From: Pseudoalteromonas luteoviolacea H33-S
GTDB lineage: Bacteria; Pseudomonadota; Gammaproteobacteria; Enterobacterales; Alteromonadaceae
Assembly: GCF_001625695.1 (NCBI RefSeq)
Contig: NZ_AUXY01000080.1
Coordinates: 124,001-188,000 of the forward strand
Reading direction: 5' to 3'
DNA: 64,000 nt
Made by a program: the position numbers and the translations under genes. Below the pieces are notes generated by a model. That model saw nothing but the letters and a program-made list of their open reading frames with translations. It did no database searches and was not told where the DNA came from. Within the stretch, counting starts at the first letter, position 1. Each line of letters starts with the position of its first letter. Positions 25,761-34,282 of the stretch are shown one piece after another.

Positions 25761-27752
25761 TTAAAAGTCGTAGGTATAGCGTAACCTAATTTGACGCCCT
25801 TTTTGAGGGACTCTGCCATCGTATCTTCTAGGGTCAAACGCATCAGTTGATTTATCAAATAAGTTTTGAACTTGTAATGCAATACCTTGCTTTTCATCAA
25901 CTTTCCAACTCACGGTTGTACCAAACAGCCAGTGGCTAGACTGATGATAAGGAGAGAATTCTGGGTCATCTGGCAGCACAGCTGGGATAACAGTAATACT
26001 ATCTCGCCAAATGCCGTTGAAAGAGTATTGCATATCACCATGACGGTGATTAAACACTAAAGAGCCAAACTTTTTATAACTCGGATTAAAAGGTAAGTCT
26101 ATATACTGTGTAAACGTACTAGAAAGCCAAGTATTATCGCTGATATGCAAAGTACCACTAAACTCCAAGCCTTGCATACTGGTTTCAAATACATTATCAA
26201 ACGTAAAACGAGATTGCGCTTCATCAACGGGAATTAAATTAATAAAGTCTTCAAGCTCATTATCAAACAAAACTAAATCAATCTGCCAATTATTATCTTT
26301 AGCATGCCAAACCAATTCCGTCGTTTTTAGATATTCAGCTTTCAAGCTTGGATTTCCTGACGTCACCTCATCGTTGGAATATAGCTCATTGCTTACTGGC
26401 ACCCTAAATGCCTCGCCATATTGTAACTTGAATGTGTGCACCGGATTAAACTGATATATCAGCGCCAACCTTGGCGAAAGCTTTCGATCTATATCTACCA
26501 CATCGTCATAACGCAGACCTGTAAACATGGTAATCGATTCACTCAGTACATACTTTAATTGCGTATACACCGCATAAGAATCAAAACTCGCTTCAAGCGG
26601 TTTAAATGGTTCGTGATTACTAATCACCTGAAGGCCGCCTAAAAAGTAAGGTTCATCGACAAAGATTTGTCCTGTATCAGCATTATAATAATTAGTGTAC
26701 ACATCTGCTCGAGACTGCTCTTCCCACGAGTATTCAGCCCCAAAAATCACATTAAGTGACTCATCGTATGTGTACACAGTTTCACTATTTAAAGTTAAAT
26801 CTCTTGATTGCCAACGAGGCCCGACAAAAAAACCATTTTCTAGCTGAAGAACTTCTGCACTGGCAATGAGGCCCGCACTTTTAATATCGTGTTTAATAAA
26901 ATCCAAGCGAGTGGTGTTGGTCATGGATTCATGCCATGAAGAGTTGACTTCTAATTGCATACCTAGATTTCGGCTAGTGTGACGATTATCTTTTGATTCC
27001 CCAGATAAGTTAATAAACTCATCTAATCGAGTCTCTGTATTATGAATTGCAAATCGCCAATTGTGCCAACTGAATTCAAGCTCAATAAACCGACCATCAA
27101 CAGGATCTCTCACTTGGGCTTCAAAATATTTATCTCCATCATCTCGATATAAAGAGGTATTTGCTTGAACTGATAAGCCATTATCAAAGGCTTTATGTAA
27201 ACTAACAGCACCTTGATACATCCCATTATCACCGACTGCAGCCATGATCTGATTGTCGCCCTTTTTGGTTACTATGTTCATCACACCTAAAAAAGCATTA
27301 CTTCCGTAAAGTGCAGAACCAGGGCCTCTTATAAACTCAACTCTTTCAACGATTTCAACTGGGATAAACGGTGCATAAACAGACGCTTTACCAAATGATG
27401 CATCATTGAGTCGCTGTCCATTGAGCATAACAAGTACATTACCGCTATCGAGATAAATACCGCGCGCATGCTCTTTTGGCACCGCGCCGACCCAATCTCC
27501 GCGGGTTGACTGCATACCTGGCACAAAATTCATGAGCTCATATACATTAGCAACGCCTAATAGTTGAATGTGTTGACGATTAAAGACGGTGGTACTAGAT
27601 GGAACTGATGTGGGAGTTTCAACAGTTTTGGTTGCTAAGGTGATGTTAACATCAAGTAGCTCTTCAAAGCTCAATTCGAACAACTCATCTTGAGAAGCGG
27701 CTGCACTTAAGCAAAAAGAAAATAAAAATATCAGCGGGGTTGTTTTTTTCAT
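25761..27752 (-). CDS. TonB-dependent outer-membrane receptor
   Basis: A 663-aa receptor importing an unknown ligand with TonB-derived energy. Signal peptide PLIFLFSFCLSAAAS, then FELSFEELLDVNITLATKT, a TonB-box-region type start common in Alteromonadales, the plug domain (VANVYELMNFVPGMQ, VLVMLNGQRLND, VERVEFIRGPGSALYGSNAFLGVMNIVTK) and a beta-barrel ending in the aromatic RLRYTYDF. No cobalamin riboswitch fits in the 134-bp leader. A long imperfect hairpin lies upstream. The substrate is not shown by the neighbours. Confidence 0.92.
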   Translation of the reverse strand: MKKTTPLIFLFSFCLSAAASQDELFELSFEELLDVNITLATKTVETPTSVPSSTTVFNRQHIQLLGVANVYELMNFVPGMQSTRGDWVGAVPKEHARGIYLDSGNVLVMLNGQRLNDASFGKASVYAPFIPVEIVERVEFIRGPGSALYGSNAFLGVMNIVTKKGDNQIMAAVGDNGMYQGAVSLHKAFDNGLSVQANTSLYRDDGDKYFEAQVRDPVDGRFIELEFSWHNWRFAIHNTETRLDEFINLSGESKDNRHTSRNLGMQLEVNSSWHESMTNTTRLDFIKHDIKSAGLIASAEVLQLENGFFVGPRWQSRDLTLNSETVYTYDESLNVIFGAEYSWEEQSRADVYTNYYNADTGQIFVDEPYFLGGLQVISNHEPFKPLEASFDSYAVYTQLKYVLSESITMFTGLRYDDVVDIDRKLSPRLALIYQFNPVHTFKLQYGEAFRVPVSNELYSNDEVTSGNPSLKAEYLKTTELVWHAKDNNWQIDLVLFDNELEDFINLIPVDEAQSRFTFDNVFETSMQGLEFSGTLHISDNTWLSSTFTQYIDLPFNPSYKKFGSLVFNHRHGDMQYSFNGIWRDSITVIPAVLPDDPEFSPYHQSSHWLFGTTVSWKVDEKQGIALQVQNLFDKSTDAFDPRRYDGRVPQKGRQIRLRYTYDF

Positions 27753-27819
27753 ATTGAGCCTGGCTACTGATACCGTAACAAGCTCAATTTAAGCGATTAA
27801 AATCACTCAATTTTGCTTA

Positions 27820-27868
27820 CACAGTTACCGTTCATACATCTAAATAATACGCATGAAATGTAACTGTG
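27820..27868. repeat. long imperfect inverted repeat upstream of the TonB receptor
   Basis: CACAGTTAC (27820-27828) and GTAACTGTG (27860-27868) continue inward as TTCAT (27831-27835) and ATGAA (27853-27857), with one 2-nt mismatch between the blocks: a 16-position stem with a 17-nt loop. It may be the terminator of the small membrane gene at 27887 or an RNA structure in the leader. Confidence 0.5.
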
Positions 27869-27886
27869 CAAGTTTTTACTTAAGTT

Positions 27887-28159
27887 TTATGCCGCTTGTA
27901 ATCTCTTTGCCTTGAAATACTTATACAAACCTATGAGTGAAGCAACTATCCAGAATAGCTCAATCACAAAGCTTGCAAGGTTGAAGTTGTAGCACAAACT
28001 GATAAGTAGCAATATTGCACCAGAAAGGTTCATGAGGTTATATTTGAGGCCATCTGGCGTGACTTTTTCAAGTTGTAACAAAAAGAACGCGCCAACTACA
28101 AGAAAAGTACCAGTCATACCAATTACATCAAATAAAATATCAATCATGTTTTTGTCCAT
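27887..28159 (-). CDS. small membrane protein, CBU_0592-like
   Basis: A 90-aa (from ATG 28159) protein with three hydrophobic segments: LFDVIGMTGTFLVVGAFFLL, LMNLSGAILLLISLCYNF and LASFVIELFWIVASLIGLY, then a basic tail YKYFKAKRLQAA. This is the layout of the CBU_0592-like family of small inner-membrane proteins. The ORF opens earlier with a TTG at 28183, and an ATG at 28147 also fits; none has a clear ribosome-binding site, so the start is uncertain. Role unknown. Confidence 0.65.
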   Translation of the reverse strand: MDKNMIDILFDVIGMTGTFLVVGAFFLLQLEKVTPDGLKYNLMNLSGAILLLISLCYNFNLASFVIELFWIVASLIGLYKYFKAKRLQAA

Positions 28160-28302
28160 ATATTTTTGTGGATACTCACCCAAACACGCTGGCCCTTTTC
28201 CATGGGTAGGGTGACTTTCAATCGTTGAAACAGCACAAACTTTGTGAGTATCTTAAAAATAGGGGTGAGAAAACAGGATAATTGTCCTTATCGATAAGGG
28301 TG

Positions 28303-28554
28303 TTATTTAAAAGTCACCTTATTGCCAACAATTTTCAGTGCTGGTGCACCTCTAATCAAAGTTTTACGGGAAAACTCCTGCTCACACTGGGGACAATGAG
28401 TCTGATTATTGGTGTGGTCTACACTAATACGCTCAATAAAACACTTTATTAAGCTGCCCTTTCCGCCTTTTCGGTATTTGAAAAGCTTTGCTTTACAATT
28501 TGCACAGAAGATATCGACTGTTCTAACAGGGCCTTTTTTATTCGGTTTTGCCAA
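28303..28554 (-). CDS. small zinc-ribbon-type protein
   Basis: An 83-aa basic protein with two cysteine pairs, FCANCKAKLFKYRKGGKGSL and HCPQCEQEFSRKTLIRG, the arrangement of a zinc ribbon. The start is a TTG directly after the stop codon of the DUF1761 gene, with GGGAG about 11 nt before, so it is translationally coupled to it. It may bind nucleic acid, which is inferred from fold only. Confidence 0.65.
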   Translation of the reverse strand: MAKPNKKGPVRTVDIFCANCKAKLFKYRKGGKGSLIKCFIERISVDHTNNQTHCPQCEQEFSRKTLIRGAPALKIVGNKVTFK

Positions 28555-28959
28555 TTAATTTAAACTCCCTATCACAAACCCAATTAACGTGAATTGTAAC
28601 GTGTGATAGCCGGCATTCACCAGAAATAATTTAAGTGGTCTTTGTTCAAACAGGTAACTCACACCAAAAGAGCTTGCGACAAACAAAATCCCAATAAATA
28701 GCCCAAATGACATCGTATCGATTACAGAGGAGCCTTTACCTACCAAGGTTGCTACTGCCACTGATGCAACAATACTCAACAAAAATGATCCCAAAAAAAT
28801 GATTTTATGATTGGCTGCTTTCAAGTCCAGTTCAGTTAATCCTGCGCCCTCAAGCCATGTGCGTTGAAAGAGTAGAGGCGAATACCATATCCCGCCTAGT
28901 AAAAAAGAGCTTAATGCAGCAAGTAGTACCGCAATGATATTGATATCGAATACATACAT
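28555..28959 (-). CDS. DUF1761 integral membrane protein
   Basis: A 134-aa protein with four hydrophobic segments. The DUF1761 signature is visible: LLAALSSFLLGGIWYSPLLFQRTWLEGAG at the start, with the conserved GGIWYSP, then HKIIFLGSFLLSIVASVAVATLVG and FGLFIGILFVASSFGVSYLFEQRP, ending FTLIGFVIGSLN (blocks quoted as short stretches of continuous sequence: GGIWYSPLLF, FIGILFVASSFG). The zinc-ribbon gene starts at the next codon. Role unknown. Confidence 0.75.
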   Translation of the reverse strand: MYVFDINIIAVLLAALSSFLLGGIWYSPLLFQRTWLEGAGLTELDLKAANHKIIFLGSFLLSIVASVAVATLVGKGSSVIDTMSFGLFIGILFVASSFGVSYLFEQRPLKLFLVNAGYHTLQFTLIGFVIGSLN

Positions 28960-29035
28960 GAGCTCTGCCCCATTGTTTCATTATTTTCAATTTAGTTAAA
29001 ATCTATCAATAGGGCAATATATGTGTATCAGTAGG

Positions 29036-29557
29036 TTATTTAGATACAGGTTTTTTTTGTAGTTTTCGCTGCAATGTTCTTCTGTGCATATTTAGCTGGC
29101 GAGCTGTTTCTGAGACATTCCCGTCATTTGCCTGCAACGTTTGTTGTATATGCTCCCACTCTAGCCGCTCTGGTGACATGGTAGATTCAAATGTGTCTTC
29201 TAATACCACATCTTCACCCAATAACTTTTTCGCAATGAGTTTGGTATCAGCGGGCTTTGTTAGATAATCATCAGCGCCAAGCTTAATGGCCTCTACTGCG
29301 GTCGCAATACTTGCAAAGCCTGTGAGTAAAACTATTTTTGCGCAGGATAACACTTGTCTAATTGCACCAATGTGCTGCAAACCAGACGAGTGCTCTAACT
29401 TCATGTCTAACAGTACATACTCGGGAAGAAAAGTTTCGCAATGAGAAACTATCTCTTCCTCTCGATTAACAATTTGACACTCAAAGCCCATTTTGGCCAT
29501 TCGCCTTGCAAGCGTATTAGAAAACGCAATATCGTCTTCAATGATCAATAACTTCAT
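29036..29557 (-). CDS. RegA/PrrA/ActR-type response regulator
   Basis: A 173-aa two-domain regulator. The receiver has IIEDDIAFSNTLARRM, phospho-acceptor D51 in LLDMKLEHSSGL, LLTGFASIATAVEAIKLGADDYLTKP. The C-terminal Fis-type helix-turn-helix is WEHIQQTLQANDGNVSETARQLNMHRRTLQRKLQKK. The ATG at 29557 overlaps the stop of the upstream kinase gene (ATGA), so the pair is co-translated. RegA-type regulators control respiration, redox balance and carbon metabolism; the local targets are not visible here. Confidence 0.9.
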   Translation of the reverse strand: MKLLIIEDDIAFSNTLARRMAKMGFECQIVNREEEIVSHCETFLPEYVLLDMKLEHSSGLQHIGAIRQVLSCAKIVLLTGFASIATAVEAIKLGADDYLTKPADTKLIAKKLLGEDVVLEDTFESTMSPERLEWEHIQQTLQANDGNVSETARQLNMHRRTLQRKLQKKPVSK

Positions 29558-30789
29558 AACTCACCCACAATTGGTAATACTGCTGTAGATAACACACCGC
29601 CCTCACTCAAGTTTTCAAGGTGCAACTCACCATTCACCCTTTCTAGGGTCGCATGGGTTAATAATAAAGCCATGCCAAAACCGGTATCACTCTCAACAAC
29701 TGACTTTCCGATATCATCTAACTTTTTCTGTGCGATCCCTTTACCTTGATCTCTGATAGTAAAATGCCATTTACCCGCTTCAGAAAACGCGTTCAGCTCA
29801 ATTTGGTTTTTACCCGCCCGCTCATTAGCCTTCGCGGCGTTCACGATTAAATTGAGTAAAGAAGGCACTAACATTGGATCACCATTAATATCCACACTGG
29901 AGGTCTTCTCAATTACCGTCAAAGACTGCCCCGGATATTGCAACGTCATCAGTTCTTCAAGTTGCTCTAAAACGAATTGAGTGGATTGCGACTTTTCTTG
30001 ACGTTTAAGTTTGAGTAGTTCGGTCTGTTCTCGAAAGCTATCTAATTGTGTTCGACATTGTAATATTGGCCCATTCATCTCAGCGACTGCGGGATGCGCT
30101 GGAAAGTCTTCTTGTAACTCTTCTAATAAGAGGTTTAGATGTGCGATTGGTGTGGCCAATTGGTGAGTAACTTGCGCTGCAGCGCTCCCTAAAGCTAAAA
30201 GTTGCTCTTGTTGTAATTGCTTCTCTCTAGTTTTTGCAAGTAATGCTTCCCTTTCTCTGATCCTTTTAACCAATATGGCAACAACACCGACTGTCACAAC
30301 CACCATAAAGACAAAGTTAACAAACATTCCAAGTAAATGCTCTCCCATGTGCATTCCATGGTGATGCATTGGCATGGTCACAGCAACATACAAATAGCCA
30401 TAGGCGGCTAAGGCACTTGCTGACACGAATAAGACATACCCAATTGAAACGGTTACAGCCGCAATAATACAAGGCAATAACAAAAGAGAGACAAAGGCGT
30501 TGCTCGCACCACCTAAAAAAGAAAGCAGAACAGATAAAAATACAATGTCAGCCATGAGCTGAAGGGTCATTGCCCTTTCTGATATTTCTCGGCTTCGGCG
30601 ATACATCACAATACTGATTAACTGAAACAACGACTCTAATGCAATGACCGAAAAAACAGGCTGATGTGGAATGCTTTTATCCAATAATAAAATTGAAATC
30701 AAAACCAAAACAAGTTGCAACACGATGGCTATGGAGCGAAGCAATAACAACTGACCAAGCGCGGACTGGGGAGAAAAAGCGATTACCAT
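29554..30789 (-). CDS. RegB/PrrB/ActS-type redox sensor histidine kinase
   Basis: A 411-aa membrane kinase with six hydrophobic segments in residues 1-185. The quinone-site motif GGxxNPF appears as GGASNAF (Pro replaced by Ala) before LLLLPCIIAAVTV. The H-box HQLATPIAHLNLLLEEL lies near residue 207, with a Cys at PILQCRTQLDSF about 45 residues later, matching the redox-active cysteine of RegB. The ATP-binding lobe carries NLIVNAAKAN, DQGKGI and GFGMALLLTH. I prefer ATG 30789; an in-frame TTG at 30801 is possible. It phosphorylates the overlapping RegA-type regulator. Confidence 0.88.
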   Translation of the reverse strand: MVIAFSPQSALGQLLLLRSIAIVLQLVLVLISILLLDKSIPHQPVFSVIALESLFQLISIVMYRRSREISERAMTLQLMADIVFLSVLLSFLGGASNAFVSLLLLPCIIAAVTVSIGYVLFVSASALAAYGYLYVAVTMPMHHHGMHMGEHLLGMFVNFVFMVVVTVGVVAILVKRIREREALLAKTREKQLQQEQLLALGSAAAQVTHQLATPIAHLNLLLEELQEDFPAHPAVAEMNGPILQCRTQLDSFREQTELLKLKRQEKSQSTQFVLEQLEELMTLQYPGQSLTVIEKTSSVDINGDPMLVPSLLNLIVNAAKANERAGKNQIELNAFSEAGKWHFTIRDQGKGIAQKKLDDIGKSVVESDTGFGMALLLTHATLERVNGELHLENLSEGGVLSTAVLPIVGEL

Positions 30790-30871
30790 AAGTCGAGCCA
30801 AAGATTGAAGATGCGCGTACTTTACCCCAACAACAAACTAACTTAAAGAGAGCAAGTGTGCTTTTGCAAAC

Positions 30872-31270
30872 TCAATCATATCTCAAAGCAAACTCTGGAC
30901 AGGGTGTCCCCTGATGAAAGAGCAACCGCCAACCTAATCCTATGTCGCGCCATAATGACATTCTTAATGAAAACTGCAAATTGCTGTATGCGTTTCTTCT
31001 GTATGCTGCATGATAAGTTAACTGCGCGATTGTTTCAGATAACATCTGCCCTCTAAAATCTTGATTGTAAAATTGAGGCACTTTTTCACAAGGCAATCGT
31101 GCCAGAACATGTCTTTTGTCAAAGAGTAAGCCGTTCGCAGATATTTCGTAAAAGTCATCATCCAACAACAAAGACAAGCGTTCTTTGGATTCTCTTACAT
31201 GAGGTTCAAGTAAAAGCCGCTCTAAAGATACAAGTTCATCAAGTAATTCTTGAGTGATTTTCTGAGTCAT
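30872..31270 (-). CDS. DUF4440-like NTF2-fold protein
   Basis: A 132-aa soluble protein: LLDELVSLERLLLEPHVRESKERLSLLLDDDFYEISANG, then FDKRHVLARLPCEK, and WRLLFHQGTPCPE at the end, the pattern of DUF4440/SnoaL-like NTF2-fold proteins. ATG 31270 is preferred over the in-frame TTG at 31276. It lies 70-80 bp upstream of the regB-type gene on the same strand and may be co-transcribed. Function unknown. Confidence 0.65.
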   Translation of the reverse strand: MTQKITQELLDELVSLERLLLEPHVRESKERLSLLLDDDFYEISANGLLFDKRHVLARLPCEKVPQFYNQDFRGQMLSETIAQLTYHAAYRRNAYSNLQFSLRMSLWRDIGLGWRLLFHQGTPCPEFALRYD

Positions 31271-31408
31271 AAACAACTGATATCTGACCTATTTCTCATT
31301 TTATTTTAGTCAAATGTGCTAATTCAACAAGGTATTCTTTGAGTAAAAATCAATAGTTTGTTATAAATACGCAATTAACCAAGTGGTCGGATTTGATAAA
31401 GAGACACT

Positions 31409-32482
31409 ATGATATATGCCAAAATTACCGGCTGGGGAAAAGCAGTACCACCAGCGTCAATCAGTAATGATGAAATAAGTACGATTGTTGATACCACAGA
31501 CGAGTGGATCACAACGCGTACAGGGATCCGTTCACGACGAGTAAGTCATGTTAGCACAGCAGAGCTGGCCACTATCGCTAGTAAGCATGCGCTTGCATGT
31601 GCAGGCATTGATGGTGAAGACATTGACCTTGTTTTACTTGCAACGTGTACGCCTTCAACCATGGTTGCCAATACCGCCTCTCTTGTGCAAAAAAATATTG
31701 GCGCAACAGGTGCCGCTGCATGTGATACAAATGCAGCGTGTTCTGGCTTTTTATACGCATTGCAAAATGCAACTGCTCAGATCCAAGCTGGCATGATTAA
31801 AAAGGCCGTTGTCGTCGCAGCTGAACGTATGACCTGGTATGTCAACTGGGCCAAAAGAGACAGTGCTGTTTTATTTGGAGATGGCGCAGGCGCAGTGGTG
31901 CTTGAAGCGAGCTCTGAGCCGAGCGGTTTAATGGGAACCAAGACTGGGTGTGATACTGAAGACAGAGATATATTGCACATTACGAACTACGGTACGGATT
32001 TAAATAAATATGAAGCGGTTGGTCCATCAGATTTACTGTTTGAAGGCAGAGAGATATTTAAGCGTGCTGTTACCGGGATGAGCTTAGCTTGTGACGATGT
32101 GCTACAAACAACAAACCTGCAACTTGCAGATATAGATGTACTGATCCCTCATCAGGCTAACCTGAGAATAATACAAGCCATTCAGAAAAAATTAGATATT
32201 GACGACAATAAAGTCATGGTCAACATTGACAATTATGGCAACACATCGGCTGCAACAATTGCGATAGCACTTTGTGAAGCTGTTGAGCAAGGTATGATCA
32301 AACCACACGCAAATATCATGTCTGCGGCATTTGGTGCAGGATTAACTTGGGCAGCAAGTTACATCAAATGGAGCGAACGTGTAACGCCTATCTCAACGTC
32401 TGATTATACATTCCCAACTTGTGAAAAGTCAGGTTTAGAACTTGTCAGCGACTCTGTTGCTGCCTGTCAAAAAGCGGATTAA
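31409..32482 (+). CDS. beta-ketoacyl-ACP synthase III-like (KASIII)
   Basis: A 357-aa thiolase-fold condensing enzyme. The catalytic triad is complete: C111 in NAACSGFLYAL, H248 in LIPHQANLRII, N278 in IDNYGNTSAATI. FabH normally joins acetyl-CoA to malonyl-ACP. It is outside any fab cluster and has an extra C-terminal tail of about 30 residues (ISTSDYTFPTCEKSGLELVS), so it may be a second KASIII with different primer use. GAGAC lies upstream of the ATG. Confidence 0.85.
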   Translation: MIYAKITGWGKAVPPASISNDEISTIVDTTDEWITTRTGIRSRRVSHVSTAELATIASKHALACAGIDGEDIDLVLLATCTPSTMVANTASLVQKNIGATGAAACDTNAACSGFLYALQNATAQIQAGMIKKAVVVAAERMTWYVNWAKRDSAVLFGDGAGAVVLEASSEPSGLMGTKTGCDTEDRDILHITNYGTDLNKYEAVGPSDLLFEGREIFKRAVTGMSLACDDVLQTTNLQLADIDVLIPHQANLRIIQAIQKKLDIDDNKVMVNIDNYGNTSAATIAIALCEAVEQGMIKPHANIMSAAFGAGLTWAASYIKWSERVTPISTSDYTFPTCEKSGLELVSDSVAACQKAD

Positions 32483-32756
32483 TCTACACCGAGCAGTGGT
32501 CGACGCTGCTGCTCGATATAGACACGAATAACTGATAATATACTTCCCACAGCGCGTCTAGACTATATGCCCTTGGCATCTCATCGTCTTATGTAAATAA
32601 CCTGAAGTGACGCCTTTATACTTATTTTAACGACATTCAAACGTCTTAAATTAATATGAGGTTGCTTTTGAATACCGCACAACGAACGCTGTTATAAAGC
32701 AACCGATGTTTGCTATTAAATCAAATTACTGACAACAAGCTAGTTATTAGGGGAAT

Positions 32757-34235
32757 ATGGTGTTTAAACCTCATTCAGAGATCAGCCAACTCGAACCACA
32801 AATCGTATGGCAATTTTTCGACCAAATCTGTTCAATCCCACACCCATCAAAGCATGAAGAAGCACTTGCACAGTTTATTGTTGACTGGGCAACGTCACAA
32901 AATTTAGCTACACGCAGAGATAAAACAGGTAATGTCTTCATCAAAAAACCTGCTACTGAAGGGATGGAAACTAGAAAGCCAGTCGTATTGCAGGCGCATA
33001 TCGACATGGTGCCGCAAAAAAATGACGATACAAATCATAATTTTGTGACAGATCCAATTAGACCCTTTGTCGATGGCGATTGGGTAACAGCTGATGGTAC
33101 AACGCTCGGTGCTGATAACGGCATTGGCATGGCATCTTGTTTAGCTGTTTTAGCCTCAAATGACATTGCACACGGACCACTAGAAGTGATTTTAACCGTG
33201 GATGAAGAAGCTGGTATGACCGGCGCATTTGGTCTAGAAGCGGGTTGGTTGGAAGGTGAAATTTTACTAAACACCGACTCTGAGCAAGAAGGCGAGATCT
33301 ATATGGGCTGTGCCGGTGGTATTGATGCTAGCCTGACACTCGATATAGAAAGGCAGACTGAAGCAACCGGACAAGTGTATGTTGAAATCACACTGAAAGG
33401 CCTCAAAGGCGGCCACTCAGGTGTCGACATTCATACCGGACGTGCCAACGCGAATAAGCTGTTAGCTCGTACATTAAAGCACCACCTCAGTGGTATTGAT
33501 TTTCAAATTGTTGAGTTCAAAGGCGGCTCGCTAAGAAATGCAATTCCTCGAGAAGCTTACGCTACGGTTGCAGTTCAAGATGCTGATATTAATCAATTGA
33601 TAGAGCGTATTGAGGAAGTACAGGCGCTAATGCGTAAAGAGCTTGCTGCAATTGAAACTGGCCTCACTTTTATCACTACGCAAGTCGAAGCATCACAAAC
33701 ACCGATGACATCAAAAAGCACACAGCAATTGCTGTCATTGTTGAATGCTTGCCCTAATGGTGTAGTAAGAATGAGCGACGATATTCAAGGAGTTGTAGAA
33801 ACCTCTTTAAATCTTGGCGTGATCACCACAGAGCAAGACAGCGTGGAAATTTTATGTCTGATCCGCTCTTTGATTGACTCAGGTAGAACGGACGTTGAAG
33901 GTACGCTTGCTTCATTGGCCGAGCTTGCTGGCGCAAAAGTTGAGTTTTCTGGTGCATATCCAGGTTGGAAACCTGAACCAGAATCAGAACTCATTCATAT
34001 TTTCAGAGATATGTATGAAGGTATCTACGGTAAAAAACCTGACATCATGGTGATTCATGCAGGCTTAGAGTGTGGTCTGTTCAAAGAACCTTACCCAGAC
34101 ATGGATATGATTTCATTTGGCCCAACCATTAAATTCCCTCACTCTCCAGATGAAAAAGTACATATTGGCTCTGTAGGGCTATACTGGGAGCAAATGAAAG
34201 CACTGCTTTCAAATATCCCTGTAAAATCTGCATAA
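32757..34235 (+). CDS. pepD: aminoacyl-histidine dipeptidase (M20)
   Basis: A 492-aa cytosolic zinc dipeptidase (carnosinase-like, Xaa-His). The M20 metal site is visible: VLQAHIDMVPQKND, DGTTLGADNGIGMAS, ILTVDEEAGMTGAFGLEAG, LNTDSEQEGEIYMG, and the terminal GLECGLFKEPYPDMDMISFGP. GGHSGVDIHTGRANA marks the dimerisation domain. AGGGG precedes the ATG. It converges on the M17 aminopeptidase gene, so the two serve peptide turnover from either side of a shared terminator. Confidence 0.93.
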   Translation: MVFKPHSEISQLEPQIVWQFFDQICSIPHPSKHEEALAQFIVDWATSQNLATRRDKTGNVFIKKPATEGMETRKPVVLQAHIDMVPQKNDDTNHNFVTDPIRPFVDGDWVTADGTTLGADNGIGMASCLAVLASNDIAHGPLEVILTVDEEAGMTGAFGLEAGWLEGEILLNTDSEQEGEIYMGCAGGIDASLTLDIERQTEATGQVYVEITLKGLKGGHSGVDIHTGRANANKLLARTLKHHLSGIDFQIVEFKGGSLRNAIPREAYATVAVQDADINQLIERIEEVQALMRKELAAIETGLTFITTQVEASQTPMTSKSTQQLLSLLNACPNGVVRMSDDIQGVVETSLNLGVITTEQDSVEILCLIRSLIDSGRTDVEGTLASLAELAGAKVEFSGAYPGWKPEPESELIHIFRDMYEGIYGKKPDIMVIHAGLECGLFKEPYPDMDMISFGPTIKFPHSPDEKVHIGSVGLYWEQMKALLSNIPVKSA

Positions 34236-34246
34236 TTCTGCATAAC

Positions 34247-34274
34247 AAAAAACGGCTCAATTGAGCCGTTTTTT
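34247..34274. terminator. bidirectional terminator between pepD and the M17 gene
   Basis: A 28-bp fully self-complementary sequence: AAAAAACGGCTCAA followed at once by its reverse complement. It gives a T6 tail on either strand and lies 12 bp past pepD and 8 bp past the M17 gene. Confidence 0.9.
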
Positions 34275-34282
34275 AATATTGC

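Noticed and set aside
27753..27886. Cobalamin riboswitch upstream of the TonB receptor
   Set aside because: The leader is only 134 bp and no B12-box-like sequence was found.
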